This document shows, one piece after another, positions 17,247 to 25,618 of a stretch of 64,000 bases of DNA. Made by a program: the position numbers and the translations under genes. Below the pieces are notes generated by a model. The model searched no databases, was not told the DNA's origin, and worked only from the letters and a program-made list of their open reading frames with translations. Source of the DNA: Bdellovibrionales bacterium (lineage in GTDB: Bacteria; Bdellovibrionota; Bdellovibrionia; Bdellovibrionales; JAMPXM01); contig SYLX01000208.1 in assembly GCA_005808505.1 (NCBI GenBank), positions 1-64,000 on the forward strand, in the 5' to 3' direction. Every line of letters starts with the position of its first letter. Positions within the stretch are counted from its first letter, which is position 1.

Positions 17247-17391
17247 GCAACTTCTCGGCCTCACCAGTGTCAATCTTTGCCGAGCGTTCACTTATGTGCC
17301 TCGCATCCGCTCGGCACCTTTGCACGTTCATGTGATCCGCATCTTCTCGTTAGATGCCCTTTTGCGCCTCGTGTGCATTCTGCCAAATTAA
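17247..17391. repeat. Structured repeat R6, right half with two hairpins
   Basis: GCAACTTCTCGGC (17247-17259) is the right arm only. GCCGAGCG (17279-17286) pairs exactly with CGCTCGGC (17308-17315). GTTAGATGCC (17349-17358) followed by GCGCCTCGTGTGC is the same ending as in R1 and R9. Confidence 0.65.
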
Positions 17392-17804
17392 AAATAATTT
17401 CGTCCAGGTGAGAACGAGTGGAGCGAGCGAAAGATATCGATGCGAATCGGCTCTGATCCAGGTGAAGAAATGATGGCAACCGGATATTCGCGGTCGGAGA
17501 CATCTACACGCACTGAGCTTTTCGGATTGATCTCTTCCTCATCTGGACGGAAGAGATGCATCGCCTGCTCGTCAGAAAGCTTGTAAATGACAACCCCACG
17601 GTAATCAAAGATGATGAATGTATCAGCGTCGCGGAAATAGGCGTCGCCTGCGGCAAGTTTGAAGTAGTTAGTGCCATCAACGCTGAATGAAGTGGTAATC
17701 TCTACTCCATACCAGCCCATCCGAATCTCTCCCAAGTCTTTTCGATCAAACCAATGTTTTCTGTCAGATGCGTAGATGCGCTTCGACTCCGTTTCCATGG
17801 TCAT
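17388..17804 (-). CDS. Hypothetical protein
   Basis: 138 residues when started at MTMETESKRIY, where AGGAGGAC gives a strong ribosome site; the track's longer form adds 21 poorly supported residues. The protein looks soluble and beta-rich (GWYGVEITTSFSVDG, YFRDADTFIIFDYRGVVIY). Not recognised. No signal peptide, so presumably cytosolic. Confidence 0.6.
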   Translation of the reverse strand: MTMETESKRIYASDRKHWFDRKDLGEIRMGWYGVEITTSFSVDGTNYFKLAAGDAYFRDADTFIIFDYRGVVIYKLSDEQAMHLFRPDEEEINPKSSVRVDVSDREYPVAIISSPGSEPIRIDIFRSLHSFSPGRNYF

Positions 17805-17993
17805 GTCCTCCTGTTTAGACGGGCAGAAAATTAACGTCCTCGTAATTCTATCGACGACGGCTACCAAGGCAAGGCTGGCTTAATCTAAAACGTATGAAGA
17901 CTAGCGATCGATATGCTCAGCTTTGAAACCGACCTTGAGACGAAGTTTTTAAACGAACTTGGAAAATATTGATAGCTCGCTCAGTCTTTGATT

Positions 17994-18062
17994 ATGACTA
18001 AAATCTTAGTGATTTTGTTTGCTGCTTCATTCTCTGGCCGCTCGTGGTTCCTCCCGCTGTGA
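17994..18062 (+). pseudogene. Orphan signal peptide before Rhs
   Basis: ATG at 17994 opens a 22-codon frame with a good signal-peptide core (ILVILFAASFSG) that stops at TGA 18060-18062, in a frame different from the Rhs ORF it overlaps. It looks like the surviving 5' end of an exported gene whose body was replaced. Confidence 0.4.
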
Positions 18063-19305
18063 GGAGACTACGTTCTCGTGTCTACCAAAGGCCACAACGG
18101 GCCTGATCTCTTCAACATCGCTAGGCTCTGTCAGCACGACTCCCAATTACAACGCGTTTGGAGAGGTTGAGACGGAGACAGCGACTTTCGGCGCAAACGC
18201 TCTTTATTCGTACGCGCTTACGCGAGATGCCATCGGGCGGATCAATGGTAAAACTGAGACGGTTGGTGGTGTAACCACTTCATATGCCTATACCTTTGAT
18301 CCTGCAGGGCGCCTCACTGATGTTACAAAGAACGGAGTAGCTCAGAGCCATTATGACTATGATTCAAACTCTAACCGCACCGGCGGTCACCGGAATGGTG
18401 TTAGCTTCTCCGCAACATATGATGTGCAAGATCGACTCCTCACATACGGTACGAAATCCTACACTTATAACTTGAACGGCGATCTCACTTCAAAAACAGA
18501 CTCGGCGACATCAACCACAACGAATTACACATATGACGTGTTTGGCGGATTGACTCAGGTTCAGCTGCCCACGAAAACGATCAACTACGTTATTGATGGA
18601 AGCGGTCGGCGCATTATTCGGAAGATCGGGACGGCAATAGACAAGTATTACCTTTACTTCGGAAAGCGTATTTTAGCTGAAGTTAATCCAAATGGAACCA
18701 TGAGCCGACGATACGTGTATGCGACAAAGTCGCATGTTCCTGATTACGTTATTCAAGGCTCAAGCGTCTTCAAGGTTGTTACTGATCATCTTGGCTCCGT
18801 TCGCATGGTTGTGAATATTGCGACCGGTACAATTGCGCAGCAGATTGAGTATGACGAATATGGGCGCGTGTTGAGTGATACAAATCCTGGATTTCAAGCA
18901 TTTGGTTTTGCGGGTGGTCTTTATGATCATGAAACGAAGCTCGTGAGATTCGGTGCTCGTGATTACGACGCTGAAGTTGGCAGATGGACGTCGAAGGATC
19001 CTATTCTGTTCGCTGGTGGTGACACGAATCTTTATGGGTATGTGTTGCAAGATCCGATTAACTTCATAGATCCTGATGGCAAAATGTCTATCGCCGTGGG
19101 CATCATTATTACCGTGACCGTTGGTCCTCTATCCTACTGGGTTTGGGACAACTATTTCCGCGAAGAAGATGCGCTTGACGAATTAAAGCGTCAGATTGAT
19201 CAAGACAGAATGAGATCGAAAGGTGGACAATGCTCGCCCAATGCGCCACCCGCACCACCACGAAGACCTCCACCGAATACTGGTCCTCCGCACATACCCA
19301 CTTGA
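18019..19305 (+). pseudogene. 5'-truncated Rhs/YD-repeat protein
   Basis: The only start is a weak TTG without a ribosome site, and residues 1-25 are not Rhs-like. From about residue 45 on come YD repeats (TFDPAGRLTDVTKNG, YDYDSNSNRTG, DVFGGLTQV) and the canonical core ending (NLYGYVLQDPINFIDPDGK at about 339-357). After it comes a short variable tail with a hydrophobic stretch (IAVGIIITVTVGPLSYWVW) and a proline-rich end. Full Rhs shells have about 1,000 residues or more, so most of the protein is missing. It could be a displaced orphan Rhs tip of a polymorphic toxin. Confidence 0.75.
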
Positions 19306-19367
19306 GTCTTTGAGGGATTGGACGCTATCCTAACGAGAATGTTTAATAAGTATGGAGGTATTCCGGC

Positions 19368-19472
19368 GTGAACAATCGTCGTCTAATTCAGTACGTACTT
19401 TTTGCCTTAGCAATTTTTGTGACCACGATCATCACGCTTATGGTTTTCAAAAAAAACGAGATTTGCCTGTGA
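19368..19472 (+). CDS. Tiny single-pass membrane protein
   Basis: 34 residues, below the track's cutoff. GTG start with GGAGG eight bases upstream. One hydrophobic helix (VLFALAIFVTTIITLMVF) makes up most of it. Its position directly after the Rhs tail would suit an immunity or accessory peptide, but that is inference only. Confidence 0.45.
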   Translation: MNNRRLIQYVLFALAIFVTTIITLMVFKKNEICL

Positions 19473-19616
19473 CACATACAATTGCTCACCCGGAAAGCAG
19501 CAAAAAAAATCTTGAGTCAGGAAAATAGGAAGGTAGCTTCATTCTTAAGCTAGAGAAATGTTGGAAGCTAGCTCTTGTTTTTCTAGGCTGCTTCCCAGCG
19601 TGTTTTCGCCCTAAAC

Positions 19617-20069
19617 ATGTCTGACCGCCGAAATTTTCGGGGCGTTTGTTTTCGCAATCGCGATGTTTACGAAGTGAGTGACTGGCGATGGCTTAAGGCA
19701 GAGTCTGAATTTCGTTCACGGTGCGCAATGTTGCTGTCTTCGGTTCTAACAGCTGCTTGTACTTCGATCCGTTCTCGTGAAAGCGGGCGTCCGTTTTGCG
19801 AACGCTATCATCAACGAGCAACGGTCGCTTGGCAGAATCACGCTGTCGTTTTTGCAGACGGGAACGGGGTCGCAGATGTAACAAGCGGCTTCAAATGCGG
19901 ACTCAATTTACCTGCTGGAGATAACCAATGTCCGACAGGGATGCTTAAGAGCAGCAGGGACAAGCATTGCATTTCAACTAAACTGCACGAGATCAAAGAA
20001 CTCTGCAGAAACGATGAACTTAAAAAGCATTGGTCCGAGAACAGTCCGATCCACGATGAATGTCAGTAG
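19617..20069 (+). CDS. Hypothetical protein
   Basis: 150 residues, unusually rich in Arg and Cys at the N-terminus. The second half (HAVVFADGNGVADV, DNQCPTGMLKSS, ELCRNDELKKHW) looks like genuine coding sequence. No ribosome site is seen at the track's ATG. A lipoprotein-like signal (LALVFLGC) lies in another frame just before it, so an original start may have been lost by a frameshift. Not recognised. Confidence 0.4.
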   Translation: MSDRRNFRGVCFRNRDVYEVSDWRWLKAESEFRSRCAMLLSSVLTAACTSIRSRESGRPFCERYHQRATVAWQNHAVVFADGNGVADVTSGFKCGLNLPAGDNQCPTGMLKSSRDKHCISTKLHEIKELCRNDELKKHWSENSPIHDECQ

Positions 20070-20076
20070 GGTGACG

Positions 20077-20358
20077 ATGGATCACGTGACTCATGCGACT
20101 TACGTCGCAATTTTGTTGGCTCCATTTCTGTCCATCGCTGTAGGGATCTACCTGCTTTTCACCGCGTACTTGAAGCCAAAGTGGCGGCTGGTTCTGATTG
20201 GCATTGGGGTTACTCTGATCGCTGTGGGCCTATGGAGTGGCATCTTTGTTGAGTTTGGGCAACCGGGACGCGCAGGAACTACGAAGACTAGTTCTAGAGA
20301 GCCGATTCCGAATGCATCGGATAAAGAAACTGATCACATCGGTATTCAAACCCAATGA
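20077..20358 (+). CDS. Small two-helix membrane protein
   Basis: 93 residues from ATG 20077, which has GTAGGG just upstream; the track extends it 21 codons into the previous gene. Two transmembrane segments (AILLAPFLSIAVGIYLL and LVLIGIGVTLIAVGLW) and a polar tail. Its stop overlaps the next start (ATGA), so the genes are translationally coupled. Function unknown. Confidence 0.5.
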   Translation: MDHVTHATYVAILLAPFLSIAVGIYLLFTAYLKPKWRLVLIGIGVTLIAVGLWSGIFVEFGQPGRAGTTKTSSREPIPNASDKETDHIGIQTQ

Positions 20359-20522
20359 ATATGAAAGCCTCTGTGATTCGCAACAAGTGGAAAGCTCTAC
20401 TGATCGCCTTGATGGTGATGATCTGTCTGGCTGCAGGCTGGTGGTGGCTAAGAAAAATGGCTGACGAGATTTATATTAAGAGCCTGATTGCTCCAAGTAA
20501 TTCGTCTGACGGTGGAGATTGA
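20355..20522 (+). CDS. Tiny membrane protein
   Basis: 55 residues, too short for the track. One helix (LLIALMVMICLAAGWWWL) flanked by basic residues inside and a short polar tail. It overlaps the preceding stop and ends one base before the next start, a tight operon. Confidence 0.5.
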   Translation: MNMKASVIRNKWKALLIALMVMICLAAGWWWLRKMADEIYIKSLIAPSNSSDGGD

Positions 20523-20523
20523 T

Positions 20524-20682
20524 ATGAGTCAGTTCGAGCGTGCAGCAAAACTAAGAGCACGTCTAATCTTCATTCCCATTGGACTGATGGTCGTCTTTGC
20601 GTTTCTTGGTCGATGTGTAACAGCACAAAGGAAAGCGCAAGTCGAGGCGGCGAAGCAGGAACAGCTCAAGCCAAGTGAGTGA
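20524..20682 (+). CDS. Tiny membrane protein
   Basis: 52 residues starting MSQFERAAKLRARL, with GGTGGAG seven bases upstream. One transmembrane helix (LIFIPIGLMVVFAFLG) and a basic, glutamine-rich cytosolic or periplasmic tail. Third member of the small membrane-protein run after the Rhs fragment. Confidence 0.5.
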   Translation: MSQFERAAKLRARLIFIPIGLMVVFAFLGRCVTAQRKAQVEAAKQEQLKPSE

Positions 20683-20746
20683 TTGTGTTTAGAGGCTGAT
20701 CGCTTGAATGGGAAATTGAAATGATGGTGCGAACATTGGAGATAAT

Positions 20747-20951
20747 TTGAAAATACGTTTTTGGTACAGCAGCCGTGGCTCTGTTCGCTTCCCAAGTAAA
20801 TGATTCCGGGCCAGACGTGCTTGCGCTTTTGATGGGCTACGCAGTTGGCATCGTCTTCGTGCTTCGATGCTTTAGGCGCATGCGGAACGAATCATTCAAG
20901 TGCATCGCGTGTGGGGAGATCTACTTAAAGGGGCGGGTGTTCTGTTCCTAA
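20747..20951 (+). pseudogene. Frameshifted small membrane protein
   Basis: GGAG precedes a TTG start, but the frame breaks within a few codons at a run of five T. Removing one T would give a 67-residue protein with a signal-like start, a transmembrane helix (VLALLMGYAVGIVFVLRCF) and a CIAC...VFC zinc-type tail. Either a real frameshift or a homopolymer sequencing error. Confidence 0.45.
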
Positions 20952-21067
20952 TTCAGAGATGGAGCACGCTTTTGCGGGTAACTGGGTGGGGGAGCGTATC
21001 AACATTGAATTTGATACGCCAAGAATTGTGGCTGTTGGTTCGAATTTGACATCAGGAGAGGATTCGC

Positions 21068-21214
21068 TTGGATTTCAGATACGTCGTTGATGAAACCGAA
21101 GACCTTAAACCTCTGGATAAAAAACACTGCCTACAGAAAGATCCAAATCATTCTGAAAAAATGGAAATCTTAGTCAGTCCGAGCGCTCAAGTCGAGCTTT
21201 CGGCCAATAAATAA
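21068..21214 (+). CDS. Possible short ORF
   Basis: 48 residues from a TTG preceded by AGGAGAGG. Polar, with one cysteine (KKHCLQKDP). It may be the end of a broken gene, since another short frame (MEHAFAGNWVGE...) overlaps its beginning. Weak call. Confidence 0.25.
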   Translation: MDFRYVVDETEDLKPLDKKHCLQKDPNHSEKMEILVSPSAQVELSANK

Positions 21215-21393
21215 GATTGGATCTTTCTCGCGAAGATTTGGTTAAAGATGTCGGTCTTAGATAGCAAAGATCCAGAGTTTCACTCGGATCGTACTTCTAT
21301 TTTCAAGAGCGCTTCGCGCTAAAAGTCTTATGATTTAAATCATTGAGTAGCCATCGGACAGCATAATTGATCGCCAACGTCTTGAGGTCCTGA

Positions 21394-23106
21394 TCACTTT
21401 GTTTTAAGTAGCTTATCGAAAGTCGAAGAATCCATAAAGGGCAGTTTTCCAGTCCGCGCAATGCCGAGTTCGCGATGTACACGAGCATCAGCTGCTGCAT
21501 GCTTCTCGATCAATTCAGTCAGTTTCCTCTCTTCTGGCGAGAGCTTCCCCATTCGCTGCTGTAGCTTGCCGGTAATCATATAGAGCTCATTTGAAGTAAC
21601 AGGTGAGTGCTTTAGAATTGCCTCTAGGACACTGTATGCCTGCGGCGTTTTGATAATCAAAGCGTCTTCAATCGTCTGCTGCATTAAGGATCCCTTGAGA
21701 ACCGATCTTCGAAGTAAACGTGCCGTCATCGAAAATCGTAGAGACCCTTCTGGAAGGCGCCAAAGAAAGCTTTGATATGAATCTTGTAATTGAGAATCAT
21801 CCGTGAACGCAGCGGCAGAAGTTTCGGCACAATTTGCGAGTGCATTCAAACCTTCAGGAGTCGTACTAATTAAGCGGTCGACCAGTTGCAGACGAATAAC
21901 AGCCGTAGACGCGTCAGGTGGTTTATCCTGACAAAGGTTTTTTAAGTAAATCAATCGCTCTGCTGCGGGAGCTGTCGAACTTTCATTGTAAATGAGATCT
22001 TGTGCCCACAGTGCCGCCTGACTGCGCAGCTCGGGTTCGTTTAAGCTTGCGTGCAGGATGCGGCGACGAAGGTTTCCGTCAACGCGAGCGCGCGCACGAC
22101 TTGAGTTCACCACAGTCTTCATAAGGGCTGATCGTTGCTCCTTGACTGACCATGCCTGCATTACAGCTTGGCTCGCCTCGTGAAAAGCTACCTCCGACTC
22201 AAGAAGGCTAAGCAAAATGCCAAAACGCACATCTGGATCAAGCCTTGCGGTTTGGCGATAAACCTCACTCACGTCGTAATCTGGTGTACGTCCCATCAAG
22301 AGCAGATTGACTTGCGCGTTAGCATCAAAAGTGGGCTCGCGCTGTTGCGCTAAAGCAAAGAAGATTGCCAAACGCTCCTCAGGCTCTGGTGATGATCTAC
22401 GTAAAGCCTCTAGTAAATCGGGGAGCAAGAGTGCGCGATTAGCATCGTAAACAGGAGTTTGGAAAAGTTCGAGGGCCAACTTTACAACTGGTACACGCTC
22501 GGTCCTCCAGCTCCGCACGGCATTCAACACAACGGTGAGGTTTGCGTTTGGATGTCTCAGCAGAGTGATCATCGGCGTCGGATTTTCCGATGCTCCTGCT
22601 TTCCATTCTGAAATCATCGCATCAAGTACGGGATCATTGATGTTGGGTAATCGAAGTACGCGAGAGATTGCATCGGCATTGAGCGGCTTCGCATCCGCTG
22701 CGAAGAAGTCTGCACCTTTTAACATAGAATAGAGACACGCAAACTCTTCGACATCTTTGCGGCTGCCTCTCAAAAATGGACTGTTTGGTTCCGCTACAAA
22801 ATAGAAGGGGCGGTTCATGCGACTAGCTAGAAAGGACCAACGTTCATCTTCATTCGAACTTGTCTTGCCCAGCCATTGGCTGAATATCGGGTCCTGCGTG
22901 CACCGTTTTTCAAGTGTCGCTTTTAACTCGATCATACTGAGGCGCAGGCTTCGCAGTTCCACGGGCATTGCTTGTAGTCGGAGTTGAAACTGCTCCTCAT
23001 TGGCGGGGCGCCGACTAACATCGTTAGTCACGCCCCCTGTGCTCGCGCATCCAGTACCAAGCACCGTAGTGCCAGCGAGAAGAAGGAACAAAGTTGCTTT
23101 CATCAT
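21394..23106 (-). CDS. Large helical-repeat lipoprotein
   Basis: 570 residues. A signal peptide ends in LGTGC-AS, a plausible lipobox. The rest is a continuous run of amphipathic helices (LPDLLEALRRSS, RRRILHASLNEPELRSQAALW), the look of HEAT or similar repeats, which usually bind partner proteins. No catalytic motif. Probably periplasmic. A 5-bp hairpin (AGCGC-TTC-GCGCT) at 21308-21320 lies beyond its stop. Confidence 0.65.
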   Translation of the reverse strand: MMKATLFLLLAGTTVLGTGCASTGGVTNDVSRRPANEEQFQLRLQAMPVELRSLRLSMIELKATLEKRCTQDPIFSQWLGKTSSNEDERWSFLASRMNRPFYFVAEPNSPFLRGSRKDVEEFACLYSMLKGADFFAADAKPLNADAISRVLRLPNINDPVLDAMISEWKAGASENPTPMITLLRHPNANLTVVLNAVRSWRTERVPVVKLALELFQTPVYDANRALLLPDLLEALRRSSPEPEERLAIFFALAQQREPTFDANAQVNLLLMGRTPDYDVSEVYRQTARLDPDVRFGILLSLLESEVAFHEASQAVMQAWSVKEQRSALMKTVVNSSRARARVDGNLRRRILHASLNEPELRSQAALWAQDLIYNESSTAPAAERLIYLKNLCQDKPPDASTAVIRLQLVDRLISTTPEGLNALANCAETSAAAFTDDSQLQDSYQSFLWRLPEGSLRFSMTARLLRRSVLKGSLMQQTIEDALIIKTPQAYSVLEAILKHSPVTSNELYMITGKLQQRMGKLSPEERKLTELIEKHAAADARVHRELGIARTGKLPFMDSSTFDKLLKTK

Positions 23107-23357
23107 TCATAAATTAGCTCACAGAGTTCTACATCCCGTCCAGCTCAATAGCTTCGCACAGGACTCAGTTCGATTGTAACAATACAAGGAGTGAAGTTAG
23201 GCCGATCAACTCTAAATGTTGCTCATATCTAATTGGGCGACATAAATCCGCTATACGTGCAGAGGAGTGGAAAAAATATGGCAGGTGAAGTGCACTAGAT
23301 ACCATTTAAGCGAAATCATGCGCGATCCGGGGTTTTTGTAAAGGTGAGGGGAAGAAA

Positions 23358-23579
23358 ATGAGCGAACAAGTCGAAGTGAAATCAATGAAGGTTGAGAAAA
23401 CAGAAACGAAAGACAAAGCATCTCAGATGAAGAAGCTTGATCTCGTAGCTCTTAAGCTTCTCTCAACTCGCCCGTTCCATGCGGGCCTAACCAAGTCATG
23501 CACGGCGGACGAGGGAAGTGCGGAATATGGCCAAAACAGGCTGACGTCGATGCAAACTATCTCGCCACGCGATTCATAG
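23358..23579 (+). CDS. Small charged protein with borrowed end
   Basis: 73 residues with AGGGGAAG before the start. The first 37 residues are rich in Lys and Glu. Then RPFHAGLTKSCTADEGSAE repeats the end of the Nmad2 protein at 2848 with four changes, but here the frame reads on for 15 more residues. The gene looks like a chimera or the leftover of a gene joined to a mobile 3' segment. Confidence 0.45.
   Translation: MSEQVEVKSMKVEKTETKDKASQMKKLDLVALKLLSTRPFHAGLTKSCTADEGSAEYGQNRLTSMQTISPRDS
23471..23524 (+). repeat. 54-bp coding-end repeat, copy 2
   Basis: Matches 3405-3458 at 45 of 54 bases with identical ends. This copy contains GCCTAAC in its middle, whose complement GTTAGGC has the form of an integron attC core. 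No partner core is visible on the other side. Confidence 0.75.
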
Positions 23580-23775
23580 CGACGAAACATTCAGAAAAAC
23601 AAAATCCCTCTCGTAGCCGCCATTTGCCTATTAGAAAAAACTACTTGATCTTCTCGACATATTCCCTAAGTCATATGTGCACCGATAAGGCTGCGCTTTT
23701 GGCTAAACTAGCCTGACGGATGAATGATTTGAGTAGGCTGGGTCATGAGTCGGAAATTAGTTTAGAGGAGTAAAA

Positions 23776-24108
23776 ATGAAAAGAGCACGTCAATTTTGTT
23801 GTCTCGCGATCGCGTCAGTTGCAACCAGCACATTAATTGCAATTAGTGCATCAGCTGCGCCGCCAAAACCGCTGTACACAAGCCAAGGCGAGATCAACGC
23901 TGTTGTTGAAAGCATGCCTAGCCTTGATGATGCTATCGTTGGATTCACGACCGACCTAGATGGCAATTATACGGTTCAGGTTTTAAGGACTGGCACAGTA
24001 TGCCTCTTAAAGTTTAACGTGACAGCTAAGCATGGACCACTGCCAGATCAAGTCACATATTCTGCCCGTGCAATCGCAGTCGAAGGAAAGCTACCTGTCT
24101 GTCGATGA
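23776..24108 (+). CDS. Small exported hypothetical protein
   Basis: 110 residues. Signal peptide (FCCLAIASVATSTLIAISASA) cut before APPKP. GAGGAG upstream. The mature domain is about 80 residues with a possible disulphide (TVCLLKF and LPVCR). Function unknown. Confidence 0.65.
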   Translation: MKRARQFCCLAIASVATSTLIAISASAAPPKPLYTSQGEINAVVESMPSLDDAIVGFTTDLDGNYTVQVLRTGTVCLLKFNVTAKHGPLPDQVTYSARAIAVEGKLPVCR

Positions 24109-24578
24109 GAGTCGTGGTTGGCTTAAATCTTCGATAGCTCAAATCAAATGTTTTTCTCAGTGATTGGCCTTGTACAAGTTGCGTTCATCGATTGATAGTC
24201 GATGAGCGCAGTGCTTCTTTGTCGGCTGAGAGAAGAGGGAACATGAGGAAGTTGATTAGCACGTTTGGATCTGCTGTCGAGAAGAGACGGCGATTTCAAT
24301 TGAGCTTCCTCTTCGAGTCGACGAGGTAAATCCATCGGTCTTCATTGAACCGGAAGCTTCTCTTACCGCATTTAGATGCTACCCGCATCCTGTTCTGCGC
24401 GTGCCGACATGAATCACTTCGTTGCTGCCGCTTAATCGCCGTGATCCTAAGCGCATCTCGTAGCTTTGCGTCCGCTATTGAAGCTAGAAGGAAACTGCCA
24501 GCTTTAAGGTGGGCTGTTTTCACGCGCTCTGTTCATGAAGTCGATGCGATTCGTTCGCTGCCATTCGCGGCGGCCTAA
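24109..24578. other. Gene-free stretch with decayed repeat pieces
   Basis: No supportable gene. GTCGAGAAGAG near 24276 and CTCTTCGAGTCGAC near 24309, and TTAGATGCTACCCGCATC near 24371, look like worn copies of pieces of the structured repeats. I could not align a full copy. Confidence 0.4.
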
Positions 24579-25015
24579 TCAAACAGTAGTTCTGACGCCA
24601 AAAAGGCGTTTTCTGCGTTGAAGAAGAATAATAAAAACAGACCCCAGCGCCGCAAGGATGATTTCACCAAAATTGCTCTGCCAGTCATTGAGCTGACAAC
24701 TGAGCTTGCCTCCTGCTGTTTCCCCAATGATCACTTCAGCTTTTGAGTTGATTTTTGCCGTACATCCAGCAAGCTTTGGCCAAAAATGCTCTTCGAATCC
24801 CAGGCTGACCAAATGAAGAGCAGCAACGGGAGAGTACAAAGAGCTTGAAAAATGCGAGCGATATTCAGATCAAGACTGCGCTTCTTAAGGTCGGTCAATG
24901 AACCTGGTTGTTGGCTTTTTGAGTTTCGAGGTGAATAGATGAAAAGCAAAATAAGCATCATTAGAACAGCTATGGGTATTGTAAGACTCTCGAAAACATC
25001 CATTGTTGCTTCCAT
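24579..25015 (-). pseudogene. Frameshifted three-helix membrane protein
   Basis: The start region (MEATMDVFESL, then IPIAVLMMLILLFIY and LCTLPLLLFIWSAW) and the end region (FWPKLAGCTAKINSK, then IILAALGSVFIILLQRRKR) are in two different frames that overlap near 24790, next to a run of five T. Together they would make one membrane protein with an external Cys-containing loop and an internal basic tail. Real frameshift or homopolymer error. Confidence 0.5.
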
Positions 25016-25103
25016 TCTACCATCGGCGTACGAAACGAGTGTTTGCTTAAATGGGGATAAGGCTAGTCGAACTTTTCTGTCCTCCTTCCGCAAAATTGAA
25101 GTG

Positions 25104-25517
25104 CTATTTCTTCTTAACCAAATCGAACTTCTTTCGGGCTTCTTTCACCTCAAGCCAATTTTTGCTGACCCAGGCCACGAGGCGCTTCAGTGTATCGAGT
25201 AAACTAAACCCTAACGGTGTCAGCTCGTATTCCACGCGCGGAGGGACCTCGGGGAAAAGCTCGCGGATCAACAATCCATCCCTTTCGAGGCTACGAAGAG
25301 TCGCCGTTAGCATGCGCTGAGAGATCCCGGGAATCATTTTTTCCAACACTGAGAAGCGCGCGCGACGCTTCGGCGATTTTGCCAAAGCGACGATCACCAG
25401 AACGCTCCACTTGTCCCCGATCCTGGAAAGAAGCTCTCGTATGGCAGCTTCGTCCTCATCATTTCGTAGGCAAGGATCGGAATGGTTCAGGCTCATAGGT
25501 TTTCGCTCTTTAGCCAT
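25104..25517 (-). CDS. HxlR-family transcriptional regulator
   Basis: 137 residues with the family pattern: CLRNDEDEAAIRELLSRIGD, GDKWSVLVIVAL, then FSVLEKMIPGISQRMLTATL and EYELTPLGFSL. This is a winged helix-turn-helix repressor or activator, often redox- or electrophile-responsive through a conserved N-terminal cysteine, here CLRN. GAGG sits six bases before the start. It is divergent from the DoxX-like gene, which is its likely target. Confidence 0.85.
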   Translation of the reverse strand: MAKERKPMSLNHSDPCLRNDEDEAAIRELLSRIGDKWSVLVIVALAKSPKRRARFSVLEKMIPGISQRMLTATLRSLERDGLLIRELFPEVPPRVEYELTPLGFSLLDTLKRLVAWVSKNWLEVKEARKKFDLVKKK

Positions 25518-25518
25518 A

Positions 25519-25605
25519 GGTTACCTCGATGTGCGCGGCTGACAAAAAAGTGCCTTATTGTTGGTTACTAGGTTCTAAATTATCCTTAACTTACAGAAAG
25601 TAACC
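25519..25605. promoter_or_regulatory. Likely HxlR operator region
   Basis: In the 101 bases between the divergent genes, GGTTACT (25563-25569) and AGTAACC (25599-25605) are a perfect inverted pair. A further GGTTACC (25519-25525) lies next to the regulator's start. Repeated GGTTAC half-sites suit binding by a dimeric winged-helix protein that represses both genes. Confidence 0.55.
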
Positions 25606-25618
25606 GAGGGAGGGCAAC

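Noticed and set aside
17043-17291. N-terminal 85 residues of the 239-residue hydrolase ORF
   Set aside because: The opposite strand encodes clear HNH motifs here, so this part of the leftward frame is a shadow.
23471-23524. Complete attC site in the 54-bp repeat
   Set aside because: GCCTAAC is present in copy 2 only; copy 1 has ATTTAAG there and no matching GTTRRRY partner is found at the right distance in either copy.
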